Shown piece by piece: positions 45,930 to 56,520 of a stretch of 64,000 nt of DNA. The DNA comes from Phenylobacterium aquaticum (GTDB taxonomy: Bacteria > Pseudomonadota > Alphaproteobacteria > Caulobacterales > Caulobacteraceae): the NCBI RefSeq assembly GCF_022695515.1, contig NZ_JALDPT010000019.1:26613-90612 (forward strand). Direction: 5' to 3'. The notes under the pieces are model-generated. The model was given only the letters and a program-made list of their open reading frames with translations. It ran no database searches and was not told the DNA's origin. The first letter of the stretch is position 1, and each line of letters starts with the position of its first letter. Both the position numbers and the translations under genes were made by a program.

Positions 45930-47095
45930 TAGGAGCGCGGCAGGCCGAGCACATGCTCGGCGACATAGGCCAGGATCAGGTTCGTGGAGATCGGGGCGAC
46001 CTGGTAGAGCCGGGTCTCGCGGAACTTGCGCTCGATGTCGTACTCCTCGGCGAAGCCGAAGCCGCCATGGGTCTGGATGCACATGTCCGCCGCGTGCCAG
46101 GAGGCCTCCGAGGCCAGCATCTTGGCCATGTTGGCTTCCTCGCCGGCCGGCTCGCCGCGCTCGTAGCGGGCGGCGGCTTCGCGGGTCATCAGCTTGGCGG
46201 CGCGGACCTCGGCATAGGCCCGGGCGATGGGGAACTGGATCCCCTGGTTTTGGCCGATGGGCCGGCCGAACACGACCCGCTCCTTGGCGTAAGCCGTGGC
46301 CTTGCCGACGAACCAGCGGCCGTCGCCGATGCATTCCGAGGCGATCAGGATCCGTTCGGCGTTCATGCCGTCGAGGATGTAGCGGAAGCCCTTGCCCTCC
46401 TCGCCGATCAGGCAGGACGCGGGGATCTCGAGATTGTCGAAGAACAGCTCGGTGGTGGCGTGGTTGAACATGGTGCGGATGGGCTTGATGGTCAGGCCCT
46501 TGCCCACGGCCTCGCGCATGTCGAGCAGGAAGACGGAGATGCCGTCGGTCTTCTTCGCCGCCTCGTCCTTGGGGGTGGTGCGGGCCAGCAGCACCATCAG
46601 GTCGGAGTGCTCAGCCCGGCTGATCCACACCTTCTGGCCATTGACGACGTACTTGTCGCCCTGGCGGATGGCGGTGGTGGAGATCGAGGTGGTGTCGGTG
46701 CCGGCGGTGGGCTCGGTGACGCCGAAGGCCTGTAGCCGGATCTCGCCCGACGCGATCTTGGGCAGCCACTGGGACTTCTGGGCCTCGCTGCCGTGCCGCA
46801 GGACGGTGCCCATGGTGTACATCTGGGCATGGACGGCGGCGGCGTTGCAGCCGCTGGCGTGGATCTCCTCCAGGATCGCGCAGGCGGCGGTCAGGCCCAG
46901 GCCGGAGCCGCCATAGGTCTCCGGGATCAGCACGCCCAGCAGTCCGGCCTCGGTCAGGGCCTGGACGAAGGCGGTGGGATAGGTCCGCTCGCGGTCGCGC
47001 TCGCGCCAATATTCGCCGGGGAAACCCGCGCAGAGCTTGCGCACGGTCTCCAGGATCGGCTCCAGGTCCGCCGCGCTCGGGATGGTTCCGTCCAT
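45926..47095 (-). CDS. Acyl-CoA dehydrogenase
   Basis: A 389-aa FAD-dependent acyl-CoA dehydrogenase. Family blocks: PETYGGSGLGLTAACAILEE, the FAD/substrate region AFGVTEPTAGTDTTSISTTA, VWISRAEHSDLMVLL, and the C-terminal QTHGGFGFAEEYDIERKFRE, the classic second signature. The Glu of AEEYDIER lies at the usual position of the catalytic base loop. ATG at 47095 (MDGTIPSAADLE) was chosen over a longer Arg-rich extension. Convergent to the TauD-like gene; divergent to an FAD oxidase across 225 bases without a visible operator. Confidence 0.93.
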   Translation of the reverse strand: MDGTIPSAADLEPILETVRKLCAGFPGEYWRERDRERTYPTAFVQALTEAGLLGVLIPETYGGSGLGLTAACAILEEIHASGCNAAAVHAQMYTMGTVLRHGSEAQKSQWLPKIASGEIRLQAFGVTEPTAGTDTTSISTTAIRQGDKYVVNGQKVWISRAEHSDLMVLLARTTPKDEAAKKTDGISVFLLDMREAVGKGLTIKPIRTMFNHATTELFFDNLEIPASCLIGEEGKGFRYILDGMNAERILIASECIGDGRWFVGKATAYAKERVVFGRPIGQNQGIQFPIARAYAEVRAAKLMTREAAARYERGEPAGEEANMAKMLASEASWHAADMCIQTHGGFGFAEEYDIERKFRETRLYQVAPISTNLILAYVAEHVLGLPRSY

Positions 47096-47320
47096 GCGAT
47101 TCAGTCCTTCCGCTCGTCGCCCGTCTTGTCGCTGAGGCAGGGGCCCGGCGCCAGACCCCGCGTGTCTAGCCGACCTCACCAAGCGTCAGGGGAGGGGCTT
47201 TCCGCGGCGCCGCTTTTCCGGTCGTCGGGCCGGTTCGCGCGGTCCGGCGCGCGATTGGCTGGGCGGCGCAGCGGCCCTTGGGCCTAGAGTCCGGGTCGGA
47301 GTCGGGGCGGGAACAGGGCG

Positions 47321-48574
47321 ATGATGGACAGGCGGTCGTTTCTGAAGGACTCGGCGGGGATGGCGGCGGCGGCCGGCGCGGTTCCGGCGGTCGCGCGGGC
47401 GCAGCCGGGCGGGGCCTATGACGTCGCCGTGGTCGGGGCTGGCGCCTTCGGGGGCTGGATCGCCCTGGTGCTGCGCGAACGGGGCTTGAAGGTCCTCTCG
47501 ATCGACGAATATGGCCCGGCCAATCCCCGCGCCTCCTCGGCCGGCGAGACCCGTTCGATCCGGTCCGGCTATGGGGCGCAGGCGATCTATTCCAGCTGGG
47601 CGGCCACGGCGTTGAAGATGTGGAAGCTGCGCCAGGCCGAGTTCGGTCGCACCATCCTCTATCCCAATGACCGCATCGAACTGGCCAATGCCTGGTCGCC
47701 GTCGATGCTGGCCCAGCGCAAGATCTTCGACGACCTGAAGATCCCCTATGAGGTGCTGGACCAGGCCGCCCTGCGGGTCCGCTATCCGCAGATGAACTTC
47801 GACGATGTCAGCTTCGCCTTCATCGAGAAGAGCAGCGCGGCGGTGATCAAGGCCCGCGAGAGCATGATCGTGGTCTCCGAGGTGTTCCAGAAGAAGGGCG
47901 GCGCCTTCCGCATCGCCCGCGCGGTTCCGGGCGCGGCGACGGGCCGGCACATGACGACGCTCAAGCTGAATGACGGAACAGAGGTGGCGGCGGGGCAGGT
48001 GGTGTTCGCCTGCGGGCCCTGGTCGGCCAAGATGTTCCCGAAGCTGATGGGCCGGAAGGTCGATGTCTATCGCAGCGAATATTACTACTGGGGCGTCCCG
48101 GCCGGCGACGACCGGTTCTCCTGGCCGAAGCAGCCGGCCTGGCACGACCATATCGTCGGCGGCTACGGGTTCGGCAGCATCGAGCGCGGCCTGAAATATT
48201 CTCCCGCCGCCCTGGGCCGCGTCGCCCAGGACCCGGACACCGCGGAGCGCCTGGCCACGGACTACCTCCTGAAGCGCGGCCGCGACTATATCGGCCACCG
48301 CTTCCCGGACATGCGCGACGCCCCGATTCTGGAGACCCGGGTCTGCCAGATCGAGGCCACGGCCGACGACCACTTCGTCATCGACACCCACCCGGACTAC
48401 GACAATGTTTGGCTGGCCAGCGGCGGCGGCGGGCACGGGTTCAAGCATGGGCCGCTGGTCGGGGAATATGTGGCCGACCGGCTGATGGGCAAGGCGACCG
48501 ACCCGGAGACGGACAAGCTGTTCCGCCTGGCCTCGCGACCCGACCTGCAGCCGACAGGCGCTGGCGCGGCCTAG
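47321..48574 (+). CDS. Tat-exported FAD-dependent amino acid/amine oxidase (sarcosine oxidase-like fold)
   Basis: A 417-aa flavoprotein of the D-amino-acid oxidase/MSOX superfamily. A twin-arginine signal (MDRRSFLKDSAGMAAAAGAV) ending near VARA is followed by the FAD motif YDVAVVGAGAFGGWIALVLR (residues 33-52) and by SAGETRSIRSGYG, the Arg-rich segment that in MSOX precedes the covalent-FAD region. DNVWLASGGGGHGFKHGPLV near the C-terminus is the second FAD-binding motif. It is not the heterotetrameric type. Substrate not predicted. The stop shares CTAG with the converging transglutaminase gene. Confidence 0.87.
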   Translation: MMDRRSFLKDSAGMAAAAGAVPAVARAQPGGAYDVAVVGAGAFGGWIALVLRERGLKVLSIDEYGPANPRASSAGETRSIRSGYGAQAIYSSWAATALKMWKLRQAEFGRTILYPNDRIELANAWSPSMLAQRKIFDDLKIPYEVLDQAALRVRYPQMNFDDVSFAFIEKSSAAVIKARESMIVVSEVFQKKGGAFRIARAVPGAATGRHMTTLKLNDGTEVAAGQVVFACGPWSAKMFPKLMGRKVDVYRSEYYYWGVPAGDDRFSWPKQPAWHDHIVGGYGFGSIERGLKYSPAALGRVAQDPDTAERLATDYLLKRGRDYIGHRFPDMRDAPILETRVCQIEATADDHFVIDTHPDYDNVWLASGGGGHGFKHGPLVGEYVADRLMGKATDPETDKLFRLASRPDLQPTGAGAA

Positions 48575-49509
48575 CGGGTGAAGGCCTCGTCCTCGTCGGC
48601 GTGGGCCGGGGCCTTGAGGCGCGGCTCGGTCTCGTCGGCGGGGATGACGTCGACGGCGACCTTGATGATCTGATCGCCGGGGCCCAGTACGACGCCGCCA
48701 ATGGGGGCGACGTCGGCATAGTCGCGGCCGATGGCGAGCACGATATGGTCCTCGGCGACGACCAGGGCGTTGGTGGGGTCGAAGCCGACCCAGCCCGCCT
48801 GCGCGCCGCACCACAGGCTGACCCAGGCGTGGGTGGCGTCGGCGCCCTCCAGGCGGGGTTTGCCGGGCGCCGGATAGGTCCGCAGATAGCCGCTGACATA
48901 GGCGGCCGGCAGGCCCAGGCCGCGCAGGCCTGAGATCATGATGTGGGCGAAGTCCTGACAGACCCCGTGACGGGCCTTGAACGCCTCAATGGCCGGGGTG
49001 GAGACCTCGGTCGACTTGGGGTCATAGGCGAACTCGGCCTTGATCCGGCAGGCCAGGTCGAAGGCCGCCTCGAGGATCGGGCGGCCCGGCGTGAAGCTGT
49101 GGGCCACATAGGCGGTGATCGCCGGCTGCAGGGCCGTCATCCGGGTCGGGTAGAGGAAGTGGACCGGCGAGCTGAGGTCGAGCGAGGCCGAGGCGAAGGC
49201 CTCCTCCCGCACGCTCTCCCAGGCCGGGCCGCCGAGCGGCCAGACCGGCGGCGGGCGCGTGACTTCGACATGGGCCTTGGCGAGGATCTTCAGGGCCCGG
49301 TGCGGGGATTCCAGGGTGGCGGTGACCACCTGTTCGCCGAACGGACCGATGTGGCTGGCCAGGAGGGTGGGTTTGGGCGTGATGGTGAGGTGGCTGTCCA
49401 TGACCTGCTGGTGCGCGTCCCGCCACGGCGCCAGGCGAAAGGCGCAGCGGGCGAAGGTCACCGGCTTCTCGTAGAGATAGGTGGTCAGATGGCGCAGCTG
49501 GTAGATCAC
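48571..49509 (-). CDS. Transglutaminase-like protein with N-terminal beta domain
   Basis: A 312-aa cytoplasmic transglutaminase-superfamily protein. The N-terminal Bact_transglu_N domain ([20 protein letters not shown]) is followed by the catalytic core: Cys184 in RHGVCQDFAHIM, His in DATHAWVSLWCG, and Asp in WVGFDPTNAL. The GTG start overlaps the ATP-grasp stop by 4 bases (GTGA). The last gene of a run of four enzymes likely acting on one peptide substrate; here transglutaminase folds more often act as peptidases or amidases than cross-linkers. Confidence 0.93.
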   Translation of the reverse strand: MIYQLRHLTTYLYEKPVTFARCAFRLAPWRDAHQQVMDSHLTITPKPTLLASHIGPFGEQVVTATLESPHRALKILAKAHVEVTRPPPVWPLGGPAWESVREEAFASASLDLSSPVHFLYPTRMTALQPAITAYVAHSFTPGRPILEAAFDLACRIKAEFAYDPKSTEVSTPAIEAFKARHGVCQDFAHIMISGLRGLGLPAAYVSGYLRTYPAPGKPRLEGADATHAWVSLWCGAQAGWVGFDPTNALVVAEDHIVLAIGRDYADVAPIGGVVLGPGDQIIKVAVDVIPADETEPRLKAPAHADEDEAFTR

Positions 49510-52035
49510 GCCAGCCCGCCCAGCTTCTTGGTCGGCGTCGCGTTCGACCCCTGCAGGAAGTAGCGGTCGGCGATGGCGTTCGACAGGGACATCAGGAGAC
49601 GCTCGATCTCCAACGCCTTCTCGGCCGTCAGCTCGGCGGCGTCGGCCGTCTCCACCTGGCTGGCCAGATGCACCATCTGCCGGGTCGGGATCTCCGGCAT
49701 GCGTCGTTCTGCAGGTGGGCAGGGAGGCGACGTGGCCCTTGAGCGTCAGGATCTGGAAGGCGACGGACCGGGGGTTGAACGGGTCCAGCATGGCCAGGTC
49801 TCGCACGGGGGTGAGCGCGATCCCCTCCAGATAGCGGGAGCGATAGGTGATCTGGCTGTCGATCAGGTCGAGCAGCAGGTCGAGATCGTCGACGCTGGCC
49901 TCGTCCTTGGCGAGCTGGCGCATCACCCGGCAGGTGTTGACCCCGCGCTCAACCCGCCGGCCCATGTCCAGGAAACGCCAGCCGGCGACCCGGTTCATGT
50001 TCTCGTGGGTCAGGCCGGCCAGGGTCGACAGGGCCTGGAGCGCGCCCTCGGCCCGGGCGAGCGCGTCGGCCTCGGTCAGGATGTCGTCGCGCTTGCCCTT
50101 CAGGCGGGATTCCAGATTGAGCAGCAGCTTCCAGAAGTCCTCGGACAGCCGCTCGCGCATGCTGGCCGCCGCGCGCCGCGCCGCCTGGACCAGACGGATC
50201 ACTGAGCCATAGGCGGCCTCGTCGTGCAGGGCGGCGGAAACGAAGTCGGCGACTTCGCCGCCGTCTATGGCCTCGTCCACCGCGCCCCACTCGACCAGCA
50301 GGCCGCGCAGCTTCGACAGGGTCTCGCCCGCGCCATGCACCGCGGCGTCGGCGTCCATCAGGCTGGTGCACAGGCTGCGGATCAGGCGAAGGGTCGCCTC
50401 GGCCCGCTCCAGATAGCGGCCCAGCCAGAACAGGTTGTCGGCGGCGCGGCTGGGCAGGTGGCCCATGATCCGGCGCACCTTCACGTCGTCGCGGTTGGCC
50501 AGCAGGGAGATCCGCTCGACCGGGCGGTCGGATAAGACCCAGACATCGGCGGCCTGGGCGCCTTCGCCCATGGAGAGCGCCCGGGCGTCCTGCTGGTCCG
50601 ACACGCGACAGAAGCCGCCGGGCATGATCTTCCAGCCGTCCTCCGTGGCCGTCGCATAGACCCGCAGGACGAAGGGGCTGGGGCGCAGGGCGCCGTCCCG
50701 CCAGGCGGGCGTGGTCGACAGGCGGACGACCTCCTGGCCCACGAAGTCTATGGGTCGGTCGGCCATGGCCTCGCGCAGGGAGTCGCGTTCGGCCGGCGTC
50801 AGGTCGGCCAGCATGCGCGGGCCGCGGGCCAGAGCCGGATGACCCTGGCCGCCAAAGGCGCGGGCGATGGCGAGGTTGTCGATGTTGCGTTCGACCTGCC
50901 GGCGTTCCGACGGCTGGCCGCACCACCAGGTGGCGACATTGGGCAGCTTGAGCGCCTCGCCCAGCAGGTGGTGGCTGAGCGCCGGCAGGAAGCCCAGCAG
51001 GGCGCGGGACTCCAACACGCCGGAGCCCGGCATGTTCGACACCACCACGCCGCCGGCGCGGATCGCCTCCATCAGGCCGGGGACGCCGAGGCGCGAGGCG
51101 CTGTTCAGCTCCAGCGGATCGATGAAGTCGGCGTCGACGCGCCGCCACAGCACGTCGGCCCGCTTCAGCCCGGCGATGGTGCGGACATAGACCTGGCCCT
51201 CGCGCATGACGAGGTCGTCGCCCTCCACCAGCAAGAAGCCGAGATAGCGGGCGAGGTGGGCCTGTTCGAAATAGGATTCGCTGAACGGGCCGGGGCTCAG
51301 GAGGCAGATGCGCGGATCGCTGCGATGGGCGGACCGGGCCAGGCTGGCGCGGAACTCGCTGAAGAAGGGCGCGAGCCGCTGGACGTTCATGGCGTTGTAG
51401 AGATGGGGGAAGGCGCGGGAGAGCACCATCCGGTTCTCCAGCGAATAGCCGGATCCCGAAGGCGCCTGGGTGCGGTCGTCCAGCACCCACCAGCGGCCGT
51501 CGGGACCGCGGCCCAGGTCGGCGGCGTAGAGGTGCATGGACCGGCCGCCGGCCGGCTTCACGCCCCGCATGGCGCGGACGAAGTCGGAGCCGCCGGTGAC
51601 GGCGGCGGCGGGGAGATGGCCCTCGCTGATCAGGCGGGCGTCGCCATAGAGGTCGTTGAGCACCGCCTCCATGAGGGTGGCCCGCTGCTCGACGCCTTCG
51701 GCGATCTGGGCCCATTCCGCCTCGCCCAGGATCAGGGGCAGGGGGCTCAGCGGCCAGATGCGCTCATTGTCGTCGCCATAGATCCGGTGCGAGACCCCGG
51801 CGTCGCGGATGTGACGGGTGGCCAGGGCGAATCGGTTCTCGAACTCCTGCTCGGGGAATTCCGCCAGTTCGCCGAGGAACCGCAGCCAGGCGTCGGGCGT
51901 CGAACCGTCCGGCTGGACAAGCTCGTCGGGGATGCCCGGCAGCGGGCGATAGCCGCTGAGCCAGCGATCCAGCCGGGCCTGAGACGCCGCCCTGGCGGCG
52001 ACGCGGTCCTGTACGTCAGTGCGGTTACCGGGCAA
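49506..52035 (-). CDS. Fused circularly permuted ATP-grasp and alpha-E protein (frameshift)
   Basis: About 842 aa after correction. The N-terminal two thirds is the circularly permuted ATP-grasp amidoligase (COG2308; former DUF404/407): [64 protein letters not shown]. The C-terminal third is an alpha-E domain (DUF403): [42 protein letters not shown]. Near 49715 one extra C breaks the frame; correction gives [19 protein letters not shown] and the proper end [16 protein letters not shown]. The start is TTG, overlapping the DUF2126 stop by 11 bases. ATP-grasp and alpha-E are separate genes in many genomes; here they are fused. Likely forms amide bonds on a peptide. Confidence 0.9.
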
Positions 52036-55000
52036 CGGGCGTCCTCAAGTCCAAGGTCAGCGGAAACTCGCCAGTCCGGGCTTCCGCCGGCATGACGATG
52101 GCGCCCGGCGTGTGGCCGTGCTCCTGGAACCGCGCGAGTCGCCTTGATTGCGCCTCGTAGGCGTTCACCGGGAAGGTATCGTAGTTTCGGCCGCCTGGAT
52201 GCGCGACATGATACACGCACCCGCCGAGCGACCGGCCGTTCCAGCGGTCGAGGATGTCGAAGGTCAGGGGGGCGTCGACCTCGGCCGTGGGATGCAGGCC
52301 GCTGTGCGGCTTCCAGGCCTTGTAGCGCACCCCGGCGACCGCCTGGCCCGACACGCCGGTCGAGGTCATGGGCAGGGGGCGGCCGTTGCAGGTGATCATG
52401 TGGCGCTCGGGCGTGAAGCCGGTGGCCAATACCTGCAGCCGCTCCACCGAGGCGTCGACGAATCGCACCGTGCCGCTGCCGGCGTTCTCCTCGGCCATCA
52501 CGTGCCAGGGCTCCAGCGCGTGGCGGATCTCCAGCTGGACCCCGCCGTGCTCGACCCGGCCGTGGGCGGGGAAGCGGAACTCCCGCTGGGCCTCGAACCA
52601 GATCGGGTCGAAGTCGTAGCCGGCGCCCCGCAGGTCGGACAGCACCCCCAGGAAGTCGGCCCAGACGAAGTGGGGCAGCATGAACCGGTCGTGCAGGGCC
52701 GTGCCCCAGCGGACCAGGGCGCCGTCCTGCGGCGTGCGCCAGAACCAGGCGATCAGGGCGCGCAGCAGCAGCTGCTGGGCGAGGCTCATCTTGGCTTCCG
52801 GCGGCATCTCGAAGCCGCGGAATTCGACCAGGCCCAGGCGGCCGGCGGGGCCGTCCGGGGAATAGAGCTTGTCGATGCAGATCTCGGTCCGGTGGGTGTT
52901 ACCGCCCACATCGGCCAGCAGATTGCGGAACAGCCGGTCCACCAGCCAGGGCGGCGGCGCCTCGCCCTCGCCGGGCAGGGGCACGGCGGCCATGGCGATC
53001 TCAAGCTCGTAGAGCGCATCGTGCCGCGCCTCGTCGACCCGCGGCGCCTGGCTGGTCGGGCCGACGAACAGGCCGGAGAACAGATAGGACAGGGACGGAT
53101 GGCGCTGCCAGTAGAGCAGCAGGCTCTTCAGGAGGTCCGGGCGGCGCAGGAAGGGCGAGTCGGTCGAGGTCGCGCCGCCGACCACGATGTGATTGCCGCC
53201 GCCGGTGCCGGTATGGCGGCCGTCGATCATGAACTTGTCGGCGCCCAGGCGCGTGCGCCGCGCCTCCTCATAGACGCCGTTGGTGATCTCGACCGTCTCG
53301 CGCCAGCTGGTCGCCGGGTGGACATTGACCTCGATGACGCCGGGGTCGGGCGTGACCTTGATGTTCTGGATGCGGGGATCGGCGGGGGGCGGGTAGCCCT
53401 CGAACCTCAGGGCCTGGCCGGTCTCGGCCGCGATCGCCTCGACCTCGGCGACCAGCTCCAGATAGTCCTCCACCGTCTCCACCGGCGGCATGAAGACATA
53501 GAGCAGTCCGTCGCGGGGTTCGAAGGTGATGGCGGTCCGCACATAGCCTGAGCGCTGCGTTGGCGGCGCCTCGTCCTCGTCCGCGCCGGCCCGGGATGTA
53601 AGCAGGGCGTCGTGCGGCGGCAGGGGCTCGCGCGGCTCGAAGGGGTCGCGTTCCTTCAGATAGGGATAGTCTTCGTCCGACAGGCGGGGCAGGTCGCCGA
53701 GCGGCAGGCGGAATCCTACGGGCGAGTCGCCCGGGACGAGGAACATCCGCCCGCGGCGCAGGCTCCAGGCCTCGGTGATCCAGCCGCTCTCCTCGCCCTC
53801 CCGCCAGCGGCGGATCGGCAGGACATAGCCGCGGGGCCGCTTGAGGCCGTCGTCGAAGATCTGCAGCAGGCGGGCGCGTTCGGCCGGGTCGTCGAGGGGC
53901 AGGCTCTCGTCGTCGAAATTGGTCGGCAGGGATCCCTCCTTGCCGACCCAGTGCAGGGGATCCTCCAGGGCGGTGATCACGCAGGCGGGATCGAGGTTCA
54001 GGGCCTGGGCGAAGCGCGCCGCGAAGCGCGAGGCCTGGGGCGCGCCGGTCGGCGGGCTGTCGCGGCGGGTTTCGGGCTCGCCGCCGATCGCGCCGGCGTC
54101 ACGCCAGATCGGCTCGCCGTCCGTCCGCCAATAGAGGGCGAAGGCCCAGCGGGGCAGGGGCTCGCCGGGATACCACTTGCCCTGGCCGTGATGCAGCAGA
54201 CCGCCCGGCGCGAAGCGCTCGCGCAGGCGGCGGATCAGGTCGTCGGCGATCCGGCGCTTGGTCGGTCCCACCGCGTCGGTGTTCCATTCCGCCGACTCGA
54301 AGTCGTCGATCGAGCAGAAGGTGGGTTCGCCCCCAAGCGTCAGCCGGACGTCCTGCTTGAGGAGGTCGGCGTCGACCTGCTCGCCCAGCTGGTCGAGCGC
54401 CGCCCATCGGTCGGCCTCGAAGGGCTTGGTGATGCGGACCGGCTCGATCAGGCGGGTGACCGACATCTCGAAATGGAAGTCGACCTCGGCGGGTCCGACC
54501 ACGCCGGTGATCGCCGCGGCCGAGCGATAGTGGGGCGTCGCGGCCAGGGGGATATGGCCTTCGCCGCAGAGCAGGCCGGAGGTGGCGTCCAGGCCGATCC
54601 AGCCGGCGCCCGGCAGATAGACCTCGGCCCAGGCGTGCAGGTCGCAGAAGTCGACCGTCGTGCCGGACGGGCCGTCTAGCGCCTCGATGTCGGCCTTGAG
54701 CTGGATGAGGTAGCCGGAGACGAAGCGGGCGGCGAGGCCCAGCTTGCGCAGGATCTGCACCAGGAGCCAGGCGCTGTCGCGGCAGGAGCCGGAGGCGAGC
54801 GCCAGCGTCTGTTCCGGGGTCTGGACGCCCGGGTCCATGCGGACCTGATAGGCGATCTCGCTCTGGATGCGGGCGTTCAGCCCGACCAGGAAATTGATGG
54901 TGCTGGGCGCCTCGGCGTCGAGCGAGTCGACAAAGGCCGACAGGGCCGGGCTGTCGTCATCGATGACCAGATAGGGGGCGAGCTCGCCCGCCAGCTCCGG

Positions 55001-55342
55001 CGGATAGGCGAAGGGCAGGGTCTCGGCGTAGGACTCCACGAAGAAGTCGAAGGGATTGATCACCGACATCTCGGCGGTGAGGTTCACCTCGACGCTGAAC
55101 TCGCGGACCGTCTCGGGAAAGACCAGCCGGGCCAGCCAGTTGCCGAACGGGTCCTGCTGCCAGTTGATGAAGTGCTGTGCGGGCGTGATCTTCAGGGCGT
55201 AGCTGGGAATCCGGGTCCGGCAGTGGGGCGCCGGGCGCAGCCGCACCACCTGGGGCCCCATCTCGACCGGCCGGTCGTAGCGGTAGCGGGTCAGGTGGTG
55301 CAGGGCGACAGTGATCGACAAGATGTTCTCCCGGGCCGACAT
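52025..55342 (-). CDS. DUF2126 transglutaminase-like protein
   Basis: A large (1,105 aa) cytoplasmic protein. The N-terminal part is a Bact_transglu_N plus transglutaminase core: [20 protein letters not shown] (Cys), [15 protein letters not shown] (His), [11 protein letters not shown] (Asp). The C-terminal 800 residues are DUF2126, with [59 protein letters not shown] and [23 protein letters not shown] at 55342 (MSARENIL) was chosen; a GTG at 55366 is an alternative. A perfect 12-bp inverted repeat spans the initiation region. Upstream gene of the ATP-grasp/transglutaminase operon. Confidence 0.92.
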   Translation of the reverse strand: MSARENILSITVALHHLTRYRYDRPVEMGPQVVRLRPAPHCRTRIPSYALKITPAQHFINWQQDPFGNWLARLVFPETVREFSVEVNLTAEMSVINPFDFFVESYAETLPFAYPPELAGELAPYLVIDDDSPALSAFVDSLDAEAPSTINFLVGLNARIQSEIAYQVRMDPGVQTPEQTLALASGSCRDSAWLLVQILRKLGLAARFVSGYLIQLKADIEALDGPSGTTVDFCDLHAWAEVYLPGAGWIGLDATSGLLCGEGHIPLAATPHYRSAAAITGVVGPAEVDFHFEMSVTRLIEPVRITKPFEADRWAALDQLGEQVDADLLKQDVRLTLGGEPTFCSIDDFESAEWNTDAVGPTKRRIADDLIRRLRERFAPGGLLHHGQGKWYPGEPLPRWAFALYWRTDGEPIWRDAGAIGGEPETRRDSPPTGAPQASRFAARFAQALNLDPACVITALEDPLHWVGKEGSLPTNFDDESLPLDDPAERARLLQIFDDGLKRPRGYVLPIRRWREGEESGWITEAWSLRRGRMFLVPGDSPVGFRLPLGDLPRLSDEDYPYLKERDPFEPREPLPPHDALLTSRAGADEDEAPPTQRSGYVRTAITFEPRDGLLYVFMPPVETVEDYLELVAEVEAIAAETGQALRFEGYPPPADPRIQNIKVTPDPGVIEVNVHPATSWRETVEITNGVYEEARRTRLGADKFMIDGRHTGTGGGNHIVVGGATSTDSPFLRRPDLLKSLLLYWQRHPSLSYLFSGLFVGPTSQAPRVDEARHDALYELEIAMAAVPLPGEGEAPPPWLVDRLFRNLLADVGGNTHRTEICIDKLYSPDGPAGRLGLVEFRGFEMPPEAKMSLAQQLLLRALIAWFWRTPQDGALVRWGTALHDRFMLPHFVWADFLGVLSDLRGAGYDFDPIWFEAQREFRFPAHGRVEHGGVQLEIRHALEPWHVMAEENAGSGTVRFVDASVERLQVLATGFTPERHMITCNGRPLPMTSTGVSGQAVAGVRYKAWKPHSGLHPTAEVDAPLTFDILDRWNGRSLGGCVYHVAHPGGRNYDTFPVNAYEAQSRRLARFQEHGHTPGAIVMPAEARTGEFPLTLDLRTPVAR

Positions 55343-55380
55343 GCGTCTTGCGCGCCGTCCCGCCACTTGCGCAAGACGCA
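55342..55380. promoter_or_regulatory. Perfect 12-bp inverted repeat at the DUF2126 start codon
   Basis: TGCGTCTTGCGC and GCGCAAGACGCA separated by 15 bases. On the mRNA the hairpin would end exactly at the A of the ATG, with the G-rich GGCGGGACGG in its loop. It may be an operator or a translation-controlling hairpin. No promoter boxes are clear in the rest of the gap to 55449. Confidence 0.55.
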
Positions 55381-55449
55381 GCGGGTGTTGGCCAGTCGAA
55401 CCTGTCTGGGACCGCGATCACCGCACAGTGTGCTGAACCGCTGGGCGGA

Positions 55450-56328
55450 TCACAGGGGTGATCGCGCCCGAACCTCGCGACCGGCCTGGCCGGTGGTGTC
55501 CGTGACCGCCGCGGGCAGGCCCTCGGCCTCGGTCTCATAGCACCAGACGCGGAACCCCGTGAGGATATGAGGGCCGAAAGAGCTGACCATGGCGACGTCG
55601 GCCGCGTCCCGGCCATGGGCCAGCACGATGCGGCCGATCCGCGGCGTGTTGTTGCGGGGATCGAAGGTGCGCCAGGCGCCGCCCAGATAGACCTCCATCC
55701 AGGCGCTGAAATCCATCGGGTCGATCCGCTGGACCCCGATGTCCCCCAGATAGCCGTTCACATAGCGGGCCGGGATGTTCATGCACCGGCACAGGGCGAC
55801 GGCCAGGTGCGCATAGTCGCGGCAGACCCCGGTCCGCTCCTCGTGGGCCTCGTACGCCGTCCGGGTCGCCCGGGCGTTCTGATAGTTGAAGCTGATCTGG
55901 CGGTGGGCGTAGTCGCAGATCGCCTGCACCCGCGCCCAGCCCCGGGGCGTCTCGCCGAACAGGTTCCAGGCCAGCTGGCTCAGCCGGTCGGTCTCGCAAT
56001 AGCGGCTGCCCATCAGATAGACGAGGCAGTCGTCGGGCAGGTCGGCGACCTCATGCTGCTCGGCGTCGGGGACGCAAGGATCCACCGCGCCGCTATCCTG
56101 GATGACGCTGTCGCTCCACAGGGTCAGGTCGCCGGGCGGGGCGATGAACCGTCGGCAGCAGTTGCCGAACATGTCGCGGTAGGTCGAGGTCGGGATCTCA
56201 GGCGTCGTGAGGAACGTCTCGGGGATGCGCACATCCGCCTCGCGACCGTCGCGGAGGCTGAGCAGGGTGACCATGGCGGTCGGAACCTGGCAGTTCACCG
56301 TGATCTCGTAGCCGTATCGGATCAGCAT
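55450..56328 (-). CDS. Transglutaminase-like cysteine peptidase family protein
   Basis: A 292-aa transglutaminase-superfamily protein. It begins MLIRYGYEITVNCQVPTAMV (beta domain), then the catalytic core: Cys in ERTGVCRDYAHLAVALCRCM, His replaced or displaced around DPMDFSAWMEVYL (the usual His-Ala-Trp is Ser-Ala-Trp here), and Asp in WRTFDPRNNTPR. The loss of the canonical His is notable, though the residue could be supplied elsewhere. ATG at 56328 selected. It starts the five-gene block shared with DUF2126, ATP-grasp/alpha-E and the third transglutaminase. Confidence 0.88.
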   Translation of the reverse strand: MLIRYGYEITVNCQVPTAMVTLLSLRDGREADVRIPETFLTTPEIPTSTYRDMFGNCCRRFIAPPGDLTLWSDSVIQDSGAVDPCVPDAEQHEVADLPDDCLVYLMGSRYCETDRLSQLAWNLFGETPRGWARVQAICDYAHRQISFNYQNARATRTAYEAHEERTGVCRDYAHLAVALCRCMNIPARYVNGYLGDIGVQRIDPMDFSAWMEVYLGGAWRTFDPRNNTPRIGRIVLAHGRDAADVAMVSSFGPHILTGFRVWCYETEAEGLPAAVTDTTGQAGREVRARSPL

Positions 56329-56520
56329 GGACGTCTCGCAAATGGGTTGGCGTCGCGGCTGAGACGAGGTCGCGCCAAGACAGGTTCGGGGGAGGTCACA
56401 GCCCAACGCGCGAGCGGGGCGGAGGATGCGCCGGGTTCGCGCGGCGATCGTAACATGTCATGGCTCTGGCCCACGGTGCGCCGGCCTTTCCGGCCGCGCG
56501 TCAGATGGCGAACCGGAACC

